Assembly (NCBI GenBank): GCA_023390815.1 | Contig: JAEWCC010000065.1 | Span: 1 to 64,000 of the forward strand | Direction: 5' to 3' | Origin: Bacillota bacterium | Lineage (GTDB): Bacteria; Bacillota; Clostridia; Christensenellales; SZUA-584 | DNA: 64,000 nt | Part shown: one piece after another, positions 50,997 to 59,417 of the stretch | Layout: each line of letters starts with the position of its first letter | Position numbering within the stretch: position 1 is the stretch's first letter | Position numbers and translations under genes: made by a program | Notes under the pieces: generated by a model | Database searches by the model: none | Seen by the model: only the letters and a program-made list of their open reading frames with translations | Told to the model about the DNA's origin: nothing

Positions 50997-51680
50997 TCAT
51001 GAATTAAGCTTTAGAACTTTTTCCCTGTGACCTGTTAAGCCAATGAACAGGCCGATGCCGGGGAGGAGGAATATTGCGTGATTCACAAGAAAAAAAGTGG
51101 CTGTATCAAAAACGAACCAAGAGACGGCACCCTCAAGATACACAAAGCAGCCCATAACACTCCCGTAAAACATAAGCGCGCAGGCAACGCTTACAGTCAA
51201 TAAAAGTCTTCGTACCCATTGACACTTGATTCGGATATCCCCGATTAACGAACACCCGTTGAGAATAGCAAAAGCGATCGATATATAAAGCAACGGATAG
51301 GCGAAAGAATAATACAATGCGCTCGGTACCATATTATAGTATCTGTCGGCCTGTTCGCTCAGATATGGCTCCATAAGCAATGAAAGGATTACCATAGCCA
51401 ATGCAATCAGGCTGAAAACCGCAACCCCAATCCAGTGCCTCTTGCGCTGCCTTGGCGTGAGATGGGGCGCATTCCTTCGCCTTTCCCCATAGATCACCTC
51501 ATGGATATCCACCCCAAACATATCAGCAATCCGTTCCAACGTATCCAGATTGGGCTGGGTGTTGCCGTTCTCCCACTGCGATACCGCCTGACGCGTGACG
51601 TTCAGCTTTTCCGCCAGCGCCTCCTGCGACAGATTATGCTGCTTGCGCAGCTTTAGGATATGGATGCCGACCGCGTTCAT
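50997..51680 (-). CDS. XRE-family regulator with membrane domain
   Basis: 227 residues. HTH in 1-65 (LRKQHNLSQEALAEKLNVTR, then SQWENGNTQPNLDTLERIAD), followed by four membrane helices from about residue 80 to 210. Membrane-bound XRE proteins of this kind sense envelope or metabolic signals. GGGGGCC precedes the ATG. It stands alone between the DUF6056-like gene (convergent) and the flippase-like gene. Confidence 0.82.
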   Translation of the reverse strand: MNAVGIHILKLRKQHNLSQEALAEKLNVTRQAVSQWENGNTQPNLDTLERIADMFGVDIHEVIYGERRRNAPHLTPRQRKRHWIGVAVFSLIALAMVILSLLMEPYLSEQADRYYNMVPSALYYSFAYPLLYISIAFAILNGCSLIGDIRIKCQWVRRLLLTVSVACALMFYGSVMGCFVYLEGAVSWFVFDTATFFLVNHAIFLLPGIGLFIGLTGHREKVLKLNS

Positions 51681-51780
51681 AAGGCCCCCTGCGTGAATAT
51701 ATGCGTTTATATATTAGCAGGAAGCGTAAAATCTGTCACGCAAGCGTTTGTTGCGGGTCCGATTTCATGCAGTGCATGAA

Positions 51781-52902
51781 TTATGAAACGTCGGTTGGGG
51801 TGTCCGATGGGTCTCCTGTCGGCACTTCGCCGCTCGCTTGACCCCGTTTCTTTTTGAAGAAGCCGTCCAGGAAGATCACGAGGAAGCCCAGCGCGATAAC
51901 CGAGTAATAGGTGATCAGCCGCCAAAGCAGCATCGCGGCGGCGGAACCGGCAAAAAAGAAGCTGCCGAAGAAGATACCGAAGCCCGCTTCCGTCGCGCCG
52001 CTGGAACCGGGGATGGGCATGAAGTGGACTGCCAGAAACAGAAATGCGGCCATGGCGATAACGGTAGCCGCTTCGTCAAACGGCGAGATTGTGTCCAACG
52101 CGCCGGGTTGTCCGTTGAGCATTCCCAATCCAAACGCGTTGTACAGGCAGTACGGGATCGTAAAAAACAATAGCCACTGCAGCAGCGTTAGCGCGCAAGC
52201 AACCAACGTCCGGCCCTTATTCGCTTTCAGATATCTGGCGCTTTCATGGTAGTCGTCCAGCGTATGCCCTACCGTCTCGTTGATCTTATCCAGGTTCTTG
52301 ACGATCCGGATCCTGGCCAGAAAGCGGGTCAGCGCAAGCACAATTCGTTTCAGGCCTTTTTGTCTGGTAATGGCCAGAATCATCACGATAATCACAAATA
52401 CATTGATGCATGCGCCAAACACGGACAGCCAGAAAATCTCCGGATTGTTCTGATGAAAATAGACGCCTTTGAACGCCATGAATACGATGCAAAGCACCAC
52501 AATCACGATCTCGTACGCCATCAGCTTGATCGTTTGGATGAAGGTGGATATGCCGACCGGCACGCCATCGCGCTTCATATAGGCGATCTGCGAGGGCTGA
52601 AAGCCAAACGCAGCGGGCGTGAGCGCGCCGTAGTAGTTGCCAATGATGTCGAGCTTTAATATGTAAGCATAGCTCAGCTTTTTGTACATGAAGATGGTGA
52701 TGTACCAGACCGCCCACGATTCGATCAGCAGGTAGAGCACCATGCAGCCAAGTGCAGCGGCCAGCCAATACGGATTGAGCGATCCCAGGATCGAAAGCAG
52801 GCCTTTACTCTCTTTGGAAAAGTAGAACGCCAGGATCAGTGTGACGGAAAATACCAACACCAGATAACAGGCGGAAAGAATTTTCCTGCGGTTTTTCTTC
52901 AT
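51781..52902 (-). CDS. Flippase-like membrane protein (UPF0104/MprF-N type)
   Basis: 373 residues from the ATG at 52902 (GGAGG four bases upstream of CTGC-ATG). About eight membrane helices; motif GNYYGALTPAAFGFQPSQIAY near 90 and the conserved PIPGSSGATEAGFGIF near 295 identify the lysylphosphatidylglycerol synthase membrane-domain family (UPF0104), thought to move lipids across the bilayer. No synthetase domain, so it is not a full MprF. Promoter at 52937-52965. Confidence 0.85.
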   Translation of the reverse strand: MKKNRRKILSACYLVLVFSVTLILAFYFSKESKGLLSILGSLNPYWLAAALGCMVLYLLIESWAVWYITIFMYKKLSYAYILKLDIIGNYYGALTPAAFGFQPSQIAYMKRDGVPVGISTFIQTIKLMAYEIVIVVLCIVFMAFKGVYFHQNNPEIFWLSVFGACINVFVIIVMILAITRQKGLKRIVLALTRFLARIRIVKNLDKINETVGHTLDDYHESARYLKANKGRTLVACALTLLQWLLFFTIPYCLYNAFGLGMLNGQPGALDTISPFDEAATVIAMAAFLFLAVHFMPIPGSSGATEAGFGIFFGSFFFAGSAAAMLLWRLITYYSVIALGFLVIFLDGFFKKKRGQASGEVPTGDPSDTPTDVS

Positions 52903-52936
52903 GCAGCCTCCGATACGGCGCGATCGCCATTCGTAC

Positions 52937-52965
52937 AGTATACCATCGGCGCATCCCAGCGTAAA
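52937..52965 (-). promoter_or_regulatory. Promoter of the flippase-like gene
   Basis: Minus-strand TTTACG (plus 52960-52965), 17 bases, TATACT (plus 52937-52942). Confidence 0.65.
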
Positions 52966-53059
52966 CACTTTAGACCCATTTATTGTTAAGCCACTCTTTT
53001 ATTATACCAACAGGCGCAATTGGATGCCGTCGACATTTATAGGGGCGTCCTGCGCGATG

Positions 53060-54199
53060 TTACATGCATCGTAGCAGGATGCATGTACTGCCACGCAAGC
53101 TTTTGCTGCGGCGTATTGCAACCATGCGGGAACAGGTAGACCAACTGATAACAAAAAAGCCGATGCTTAAACACCGGCCAATATTCCATCGTTCCCGTAG
53201 GGGACGGCCTCCCGGACGTTCCGGCTGACATAACGACCCTATTCGGCGTCGTGATAAACCGTCATATCGCCGTGCACAAGGGTCTGCGCCATGCGGATAT
53301 GAAGTGGCGGAACAGCCTGACGTTAACAAAAAAGCCGATGCATACACACCGGCCCTTGTGATATCGAGGCGACGCTTTGCAACCGAGAGGCAGTTCCCAT
53401 AAAAGCGCAAGGTATTATCATTTGAATTAGACTGTTGGTAAATCCGCTCTTTTTTCTCCTGCGCATATTTTTCCTTACGCTTCTTTTGCACTGCATCAAT
53501 CAATAATATCCACAGGGCAAAAAACACACCGGGGACGAGCGGATATAACACATTGCTAAGTTCGATTCCCGCATGCCACTCCCGACTGATGTTACAGGTG
53601 ATGATCTTAGCTAATATAACTTCTTTGTCCGCTGTGCCCAGCATATTATTCGCTGCGCAATAATCAACAAAGGAACCGCCTTCGTAGAAATCGGGAGATG
53701 TAGCCCATTTCTCCAGAATCCGTTTCTGATCGTTTCCCATGATCTCCATCCGGGCATGTTCGAGATATAGCGGTTTCGCATGGTACCCGGAGCCTGAGCT
53801 TGTAGCAATCGCTGCCATGTCATGCCTGTCGTTGTAATGATGCCTTGCTTCGAATGTAACGAAATACGCAATATGGTCTCCATTTTGTGAATATACAGGC
53901 ACAAGGTAATAGAATTGGTTTAACGAGGCGTCTGACTCGTTTCCGTGGCTATCCCTTGTATATTGCTCAGCATATGGCCCGATCGCTTCCGTGATGGTTC
54001 CGGTCACAAACAAACCGTTTTTGATTTCACCTTGTGACAATGTTGTGAAATCCGGCTCACCGTTTGTGGCCAGATTGATCTGGTCGATCACCCAATTCCC
54101 CAATATAAACACTGTAAAGGCCGCACATATCACCGCAAGGATCGTTAATGATCTTTTGGTTTTTGCAGTCCGGTTCATTTTGTACAGTATGTCGCTCAT
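53060..54199 (-). CDS. Single-pass membrane protein; ORF overruns its own terminators
   Basis: 379 codons from ATG at 54199 (GGAGTTTT upstream). Residues 1-250 look real: an N-terminal helix (16-38), an extracellular domain with TGTITEAIGPYAEQYTRD and YYLVPVYSQNGDHIAYFVTF, a second helix near 225 and a charged tail KKRKEKYAQEKKER. After about residue 265 the frame passes through two intrinsic terminators (53353-53328, 53178-53153) and is Arg/Ser-rich nonsense. The true stop is probably lost by frameshift; a one-base change near 53418 would give QQV-stop. Function unknown. Confidence 0.55.
   Translation of the reverse strand: MSDILYKMNRTAKTKRSLTILAVICAAFTVFILGNWVIDQINLATNGEPDFTTLSQGEIKNGLFVTGTITEAIGPYAEQYTRDSHGNESDASLNQFYYLVPVYSQNGDHIAYFVTFEARHHYNDRHDMAAIATSSGSGYHAKPLYLEHARMEIMGNDQKRILEKWATSPDFYEGGSFVDYCAANNMLGTADKEVILAKIITCNISREWHAGIELSNVLYPLVPGVFFALWILLIDAVQKKRKEKYAQEKKERIYQQSNSNDNTLRFYGNCLSVAKRRLDITRAGVYASAFLLTSGCSATSYPHGADPCARRYDGLSRRRIGSLCQPERPGGRPLRERWNIGRCLSIGFFVISWSTCSRMVAIRRSKSLRGSTCILLRCM
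53153..53178 (-). terminator. Terminator copy 2 of a duplicated element
   Basis: GCCGATG (53159-53165) pairs with CACCGGC (53172-53178); six T follow on the minus strand. Flanks and stem match those of the copy at 53328-53353. Confidence 0.75.
53239..53292 (-). pseudogene. Possible 3' fragment of a lost gene
   Basis: Between the two duplicated terminators a short minus-strand frame reads HIRMAQTLVHGDMTVYHDAE then stop (TAG, plus 53239-53241). It looks like the natural end of a protein, with no start or upstream portion. Family not recognised. Confidence 0.3.
53328..53353 (-). terminator. Terminator copy 1 of a duplicated element
   Basis: GCCGATG (53334-53340) pairs with CACCGGC (53347-53353); six T follow on the minus strand. 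It probably ends the membrane-protein gene upstream. Confidence 0.75.
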
Positions 54200-54242
54200 A
54201 AAACTCCTTTTACGGCTTGAAAAAACGCCGCGTTCCGCCGCG

Positions 54243-55586
54243 TCACTCCGGCGTGGCAATATCCTCTCCCAACACCTTGATGGTGCGGTTGCGCGATTTC
54301 GCCAGCGCCGGACTCCCTTCCGCCGAAGCGGCGTCCGCGGGCACGACCGCGAAGCGGCCCGCATCGGTGTTGCCGCAGTAGGTGGGAATGTAGCTCAGCG
54401 ATGTAAGCGAAGTCTTTCCCGTCGCAAAGTCCTTCTCCAAAACGAACTTTAGAATCATGCCGTCGTCGTTCATAGGTAGCGGCATGCTGGCGATAAAGTT
54501 GCCCAGCGAATAGATGACCGGTACGCTGCCGCGGGCCGTATCCAGCAGCTCAAACTCCTGTATGCAGTGCGGGTGCGCGCCGAGGATGAGGTCCGCGCCC
54601 GAATCCGCGAAATGCTGCGCTTCGGTACGCTGTTTGTTTGTGACCGTGCGGCTGTTCTGCGTGCCCCAGTGTATGCAGACGACGATAAAGTCTGCGCCCG
54701 CCTGCTTTGCCGCCGCGATATCGGCGGCAGCCAAGTCCGCATCATAGTGGCCGATCAGCGGGCTGCGCGCGCCGTTGTTGACAAAGGTGGTATAAGAGAG
54801 TATGCCGAGCTTGACGCCCTGTACATCGACGATCAGCGGCAAAGCCTTATCCGCCTCAGCGGCGTATGTACCCGTGTGCGGTATATTGCGCGCATCAAGC
54901 TGCGCGATCGTTTTGCGGATGCCGTCCTCGCCGTAGTCAAAGCTGTGGTTGTTCGCGGTAGTCAACACATCGAACCCCGCCGCCACTACGGCGTCGAGGT
55001 AGCTCGCCGGTCCGTTGAGGCGCATATTTTCGAGCAACGTCTGGCGCCGCTGCCATGTGCTGTGTTGCAAAGCGATATCCGCCATGGCGTTGCCCGGCCC
55101 AAAAGCGACGCTTTCACCCTCCTCTTCGCTCGGCTCCCCGCTTGCACTCGCGCTGGCGCTTGGCTCCGCGCTTGGGTCCGTACCCGCAGTTGGCGCAGGC
55201 GTCGACTCCGCTTCCGATCGGATCGGGGGATACGGGTGTCCCTCGGCAATCAGTGTCTCCAGGTTGCCGATCGCGAGGTCGGCCGAGGAAAGGATGTCCT
55301 TCACCGGCGCAAACGCGTAATCGAAGTTGTAGCCTCCGCCGCTGCGCGCCGCGCCGATCTGATGCGGCAGGCACATCAGGTCCCCCACCGCCATGATTGT
55401 CACGCACGCAGGCGCGGGCGTCGGACTGGGCGTGGGTTCCGGCGTAACAGCCGGAGTGGACGTTGCCGCCTCTGTCACGCTCTCCGCCGCAGGCGCGGAC
55501 GTAGAAACCACAATTTCGGGCGTGCTTTGACACGCGCCCGAAAGCGCCAGCAAAGCGCACATCACCACCAATAATATCCGCTTCAT
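54243..55586 (-). CDS. CapA-family exported protein (second gene of tandem pair)
   Basis: 447 residues from the ATG at 55586 (GGAAGAGCG before it). Signal ending SGAC, a Pro/Thr-rich linker to about 60, then a CapA/PGA_cap metallophosphatase-like domain: AVGDLMCL, IGNLET, TANNHSFDYGEDG, HWGTQNSRT, GAHPHCIQEF and SLGNFI. A Ser/Ala/Glu-rich insertion (about 145-175) interrupts the domain. Relatives take part in poly-gamma-glutamate or capsule anchoring, but the capB/capC genes are absent, so the role is probably a wall-associated hydrolase. Paralogue of the next gene, with the same IATPE ending. Confidence 0.85.
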   Translation of the reverse strand: MKRILLVVMCALLALSGACQSTPEIVVSTSAPAAESVTEAATSTPAVTPEPTPSPTPAPACVTIMAVGDLMCLPHQIGAARSGGGYNFDYAFAPVKDILSSADLAIGNLETLIAEGHPYPPIRSEAESTPAPTAGTDPSAEPSASASASGEPSEEEGESVAFGPGNAMADIALQHSTWQRRQTLLENMRLNGPASYLDAVVAAGFDVLTTANNHSFDYGEDGIRKTIAQLDARNIPHTGTYAAEADKALPLIVDVQGVKLGILSYTTFVNNGARSPLIGHYDADLAAADIAAAKQAGADFIVVCIHWGTQNSRTVTNKQRTEAQHFADSGADLILGAHPHCIQEFELLDTARGSVPVIYSLGNFIASMPLPMNDDGMILKFVLEKDFATGKTSLTSLSYIPTYCGNTDAGRFAVVPADAASAEGSPALAKSRNRTIKVLGEDIATPE

Positions 55587-55726
55587 CGCTCTTCCTTTTT
55601 GCATCGTATGCTTTCGCATCTTTGCGTTTTGTATACCAGATTTCGCCGAATTACGGGCGCTGCCCGGTCTGGTTATTCATTATAATACATTCCTTAAAAT
55701 GAAAATATCCCCTTCATAACGCCAAC

Positions 55727-55755
55727 ATAAAGGCCGGATGCAGCGCAGCCGGCCT
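55727..55755 (-). terminator. Terminator between the CapA paralogues
   Basis: AGGCCGG (55731-55737) pairs with CCGGCCT (55749-55755) and is followed on the minus strand by TTTAT. Confidence 0.7.
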
Positions 55756-55772
55756 GTGTGTGTTTCTTGCGC

Positions 55773-57071
55773 TCACTCCGGCGTGGCGATATCCGTGCCC
55801 AGCGCTTCAATCGTACGATCGCGCGAACCCTGCCGCGTAGAGGAACCCTCCGCCGAGGCGGTATCGGCAGGCAGCACGACAAAACGTTTGTCGTCATAGG
55901 TAGTGCATATGGTGGGGATATAACTCATCGCACCGAGCGTGGTCTCCCCCGTCACGTTGTTCTTTTCCAGCACGAACTTCAGTATCATGCCGTCCTTATT
56001 GATGTCGCGCGCCATGCTCGAAATGAAGTTGCCCAGCGAATAGATGACCGGCACGCTGCCGTGGTCCGTTTCGAGCAGATCAAAATCCTGTACGCAATGC
56101 GGATGCGAGCCGAGAATCAGGTCTGCACCCGCGTCGGCGGCAGCCTGCGCGATTTCACGCTGCTCCTGTGTCACCTCGCGCGTGTTCTCTACGCCCCAGT
56201 GCATGCTGAACACGATGAAATCCGCCCCCGCAGCCTCGGTCGCGGCAATATCCGCCGCCATCTTATCCTCATCGTACAGGTTAAACAGCGACTCGTTGAG
56301 GTCCGAGTAGGTATTGAGATGGTCGGTATAGGCGACAATACCGATCCGGATGCCCTGAATATCGACAATCAGCGGCGCTTTGTCATCGGCCTTTGCGTAG
56401 GAACCGGTATGCGGAATGCCATAGCTGTCAAGGCGTCCGATGGTCTTCTGGAGTCCGTCTACGCCGTAATCGTTCATATGGTTGTTCGCGGTGGTCAACA
56501 CATCGAAGCCCGCGTCCACCACAGCGCTGAGGTAATCGTCCGGCCCGTTCACGAGCGGCCCCACTGGCAGCGTCTGCTGCCAGAGCTGCACATCGTGCCG
56601 GGGCGCGAAGTCCGCTTTCGAGCTCTCACCCGCTGAATCCGCCGGAGGTGTGGATGAAACCACGGGTTCAGTTTCGGTCGGCGCGGGCGTCGGCGTGGCG
56701 CTCGATGCGATCGCGGTATACGGATACCCCTTCGCGATCAACGTTTCAAGGTTACCGATCGCCAGATCCGCCGAGGAAATAACGTCCTTGATCTCGGCAA
56801 AGGCATAGTCAAAGTCGTAGCTGCCACCATCGCGCGCCGCGCTGAGCTGCGCTCCCAGGCAAAGCAAATCGCCCACCGCCATCACCGTAATCCGTGTGGG
56901 AGCCGGTGTCGGCGTGGGATCCGGGGTGGATACCGGTGTGGTGCTCGGAATCTCGGGCGTCGCCGTTTCCGCTTGAATCGGCGTCGGCGTCACCACCACG
57001 ACGGGCGAACCCCCGCACGCGCATAAGAATGCCAGCATGCCGCACAAGACTGCTAATAATATCCGTTTCAT
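55773..57071 (-). CDS. CapA-family exported protein (first gene of tandem pair)
   Basis: 432 residues from the ATG at 57071 (AGGAAAAACG upstream). Lipoprotein-like signal (FLCAC), Pro/Thr-rich linker, and the same CapA domain order: AVGDLLCLGAQ, IGNLET, TANNHMNDYGVDG, HWGVENTRE, GSHPHCVQDF, SLGNFISSM, ending TDIATPE. The insertion between IGNLET and NNHMN is shorter than in the other copy. Metal ligands are complete, so enzymatic activity is likely; the substrate is unknown. Confidence 0.85.
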   Translation of the reverse strand: MKRILLAVLCGMLAFLCACGGSPVVVVTPTPIQAETATPEIPSTTPVSTPDPTPTPAPTRITVMAVGDLLCLGAQLSAARDGGSYDFDYAFAEIKDVISSADLAIGNLETLIAKGYPYTAIASSATPTPAPTETEPVVSSTPPADSAGESSKADFAPRHDVQLWQQTLPVGPLVNGPDDYLSAVVDAGFDVLTTANNHMNDYGVDGLQKTIGRLDSYGIPHTGSYAKADDKAPLIVDIQGIRIGIVAYTDHLNTYSDLNESLFNLYDEDKMAADIAATEAAGADFIVFSMHWGVENTREVTQEQREIAQAAADAGADLILGSHPHCVQDFDLLETDHGSVPVIYSLGNFISSMARDINKDGMILKFVLEKNNVTGETTLGAMSYIPTICTTYDDKRFVVLPADTASAEGSSTRQGSRDRTIEALGTDIATPE

Positions 57072-57213
57072 CGTTTTTCCTAAATCCTTATTCATTTGCG
57101 TTTACCTGCTCATCATACCATGCGCACAGCGGACAGCACAAGCAATAAGCGCCTGTTTGCGAAACGATTCCAATTTATTTACATTTGCCCCGTATGTATG
57201 ATGCACAGAGTCT

Positions 57214-57221
57214 GGTATAAT
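57214..57221 (+). promoter_or_regulatory. Extended -10 promoter of the S9 peptidase
   Basis: TGGTATAAT (57213-57221) is an extended -10; no convincing -35 at 17 bases. About 27 bases before the start codon. Confidence 0.55.
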
Positions 57222-57248
57222 AAAATCATTTCAACGGGAGGAACCTTT

Positions 57249-59252
57249 ATGCGTATGAAACGGCTTGGCGCGCTGGCGCTCGTTCTTATCCTGATACTGG
57301 CTGCAACGGGCTGCACCGATCTGCAGGATCTTTTCGGGGGAGGTTCCGCGACCGCTTCGCCCAGTGCGTCCGGTTCGCTGCCCGCACAGTCGGCAAACGC
57401 CGGTGCAGATGATCTCATACCGCTGGATGTGCTCATGGATTACCCGAGCTATACAGCGCCGCAGATATCCGCCGACGGCAGTACGATACTTTACCGGAGC
57501 ATGTCGGATACCGAGGATGTGGTCATCGCGAAGAACTGGCGGACGGGCAAGGAGACAATGGTGCCCTGGCCGGATGTATACGGCAACCCGTATTTTTTAT
57601 GGGCACCCGATGGCGAGACCGTGCTGTTTTTCGTCGATAACATGGGCGACGAAAATTACGGCCTGTATACCGCCAATATCAATACCGGCGCGACCAACAC
57701 GATCCTGCCGGGCGGCGACAACAACTGCTACTATGTATCCGATATCGAGGGCAGCGACGACGAGATCATCATCGAGCTGTTAAATTACGATACCAAAAGC
57801 TACGACGTCTACCGGCTCAATTACCAGACCGGCGACAAGACGTTGATGTTTGAAAACCCCGGCGATATCTCCAGCTACATATTCGACCACACCGGCACGC
57901 TGCGCCTCGTCACGATACCCGACGATCAGGCGGGCGTACACGTATGGATGAAAAGGGACGCCGCAAAAAACAGCACCACCTTCGTGCAGTCCGAATGGCA
58001 GGAAATCCTCAACTGGGACTACGAAGACGCGGGTTCAAGCAACGTATACGGCTTCATGCAGGACGATAAGCGCATACTCTACATGGACTCGTCTCTGAAC
58101 AACACCTCCACGCTGCTGACCTATAACCCTGAAACCGGGGAAAAGACAGAAATTTTCAACGATCCGGACTACGACATCTACGGCACATGGACCGATCTGG
58201 AACTCGATACGGTCACTGCCGTTACGACATACAGCCAGTATATCGAGTGGCATATCCTCGATCCGAGCTTCCAGGATGATTATGACGCGCTGAGCGAGGT
58301 GGGCGATGTATTCGAAGTTTTCGACTCGAACGAAGACGATTCGTATTGGCTGGTCGAGTACGTTTCGGACCAGCACGAACCCGACTACTACGTGTACGAT
58401 ATGGCCACGGGAGAGACCACCTTTCTGTTCAACGCGCAGCCCGAGCTGCTCGATTACACCATGAACGGAATGGAGCCTTTCGCCTTTACGGCCAGCGACG
58501 GCCTCAATGTGGAGGGCTATGTCACCTTCCCTGCCGGTGAAAAACAGAACTTGCCTGCGGTGGTGCTGGTGCACGGCGGCCCCTGGGCGCGCGACGCGTG
58601 GGAATATAACGACGAGGTGCAGTTTCTTTCAAACCGCGGTTATCTCGTGATCCAAGTAAACTTCCGTGGCTCCACAGGCTACGGCAAAAATTTCATGCTC
58701 GCGGGCGACAAGGAATGGGGCAAGGCGATGCATCAGGACATCCTCGATGCGGTGGATTACACGGTAGAACAGGGCTGGGCAGACCCGGAGCGCGTGGGCG
58801 TATACGGCGCATCGTACGGCGGATACGAAGCGCTGGTCTGCGCGACGTTCTCGTCCGACGTGTTCCAGTGCTCGGTGGACGCCTTCGGTCCTTCCAGCCT
58901 GCTGACGTTCATCAAATCCATCCCCGCACAGTGGTCGGTGGAATATCAGGACCTCGTGCGGTCCGTGGGCGATCCGGATACCGAGTCCGAAGACATGAAA
59001 GCGCGTTCTCCGCTATACTTTGCCGATCAGGTGAAGATCCCCATGCTGATTGCACAGGGCGAAAACGACGTGCGGGTACCCCAAAGCGAGTCGGATCAGA
59101 TGGTAGACGCGCTGGAGTCGGCGGGCGTGGATGTAAAATACATGCTGTTCCCCGATACGGGCCACGGCTTTAACACGCTGGATGCGCGTATCGAGTTTTA
59201 CTCGCAGATGGAAGCCTTCTTTGCCCAATACCTCGGCGGGAAAGTATCTTAA
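57249..59252 (+). CDS. S9-family peptidase lipoprotein (prolyl oligopeptidase fold)
   Basis: 667 residues from the ATG at 57249 (GGGAGGAACC before it). Lipobox AATGC with Cys near residue 21, Ser/Ala-rich linker, a beta-propeller (about 60-400), then an alpha/beta hydrolase domain. The catalytic Ser522 is in GASYGGYE; Asp lies in GENDVRVP and His in DTGHGF. It probably removes acyl-amino acids or dipeptides from short peptides on the outer face, like the S9C group. Ended by the terminator at 59.27 kb. Confidence 0.92.
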   Translation: MRMKRLGALALVLILILAATGCTDLQDLFGGGSATASPSASGSLPAQSANAGADDLIPLDVLMDYPSYTAPQISADGSTILYRSMSDTEDVVIAKNWRTGKETMVPWPDVYGNPYFLWAPDGETVLFFVDNMGDENYGLYTANINTGATNTILPGGDNNCYYVSDIEGSDDEIIIELLNYDTKSYDVYRLNYQTGDKTLMFENPGDISSYIFDHTGTLRLVTIPDDQAGVHVWMKRDAAKNSTTFVQSEWQEILNWDYEDAGSSNVYGFMQDDKRILYMDSSLNNTSTLLTYNPETGEKTEIFNDPDYDIYGTWTDLELDTVTAVTTYSQYIEWHILDPSFQDDYDALSEVGDVFEVFDSNEDDSYWLVEYVSDQHEPDYYVYDMATGETTFLFNAQPELLDYTMNGMEPFAFTASDGLNVEGYVTFPAGEKQNLPAVVLVHGGPWARDAWEYNDEVQFLSNRGYLVIQVNFRGSTGYGKNFMLAGDKEWGKAMHQDILDAVDYTVEQGWADPERVGVYGASYGGYEALVCATFSSDVFQCSVDAFGPSSLLTFIKSIPAQWSVEYQDLVRSVGDPDTESEDMKARSPLYFADQVKIPMLIAQGENDVRVPQSESDQMVDALESAGVDVKYMLFPDTGHGFNTLDARIEFYSQMEAFFAQYLGGKVS

Positions 59253-59268
59253 ACATTAAAAACAGAGA

Positions 59269-59295
59269 GGAGCGGTTTGTCCCCGCTCCTTTTTT
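59269..59295 (+). terminator. Terminator after the S9 peptidase
   Basis: GGAGCGG (59269-59275) pairs with CCGCTCC (59283-59289) around TTTGTCC, then six T. Confidence 0.9.
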
Positions 59296-59335
59296 ATATC
59301 TGCATACGGCTTTGTCATATTTTTCTTAATTATTT

Positions 59336-59352
59336 TGTAATTATTCTGTAAC
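59336..59352 (+). promoter_or_regulatory. WalR-like box at the first NlpC/P60 gene
   Basis: TGTAAT-N5-TGTAAC (59336-59341 and 59347-59352) is an exact match to the WalR/YycF consensus TGTWAH-N5-TGTWAH. It ends four bases before the -35, a position where the regulator would contact RNA polymerase. WalR controls peptidoglycan hydrolases in Firmicutes, which fits the gene. Confidence 0.65.
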
Positions 59353-59356
59353 ATTA

Positions 59357-59385
59357 TTGACCGGCTGCGCGATTCCGAATATAAT
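59357..59385 (+). promoter_or_regulatory. Promoter of the first NlpC/P60 hydrolase
   Basis: TTGACC (59357-59362), 17 bases, TATAAT (59380-59385). Confidence 0.85.
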
Positions 59386-59417
59386 ATGGACAATCCTATC
59401 ATAAACCGGAGGTGTGA

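Noticed and set aside
54567..55574. 335-codon plus-strand frame opposite the CapA gene
   Set aside because: Arg/Val-rich antisense shadow of a well supported gene.
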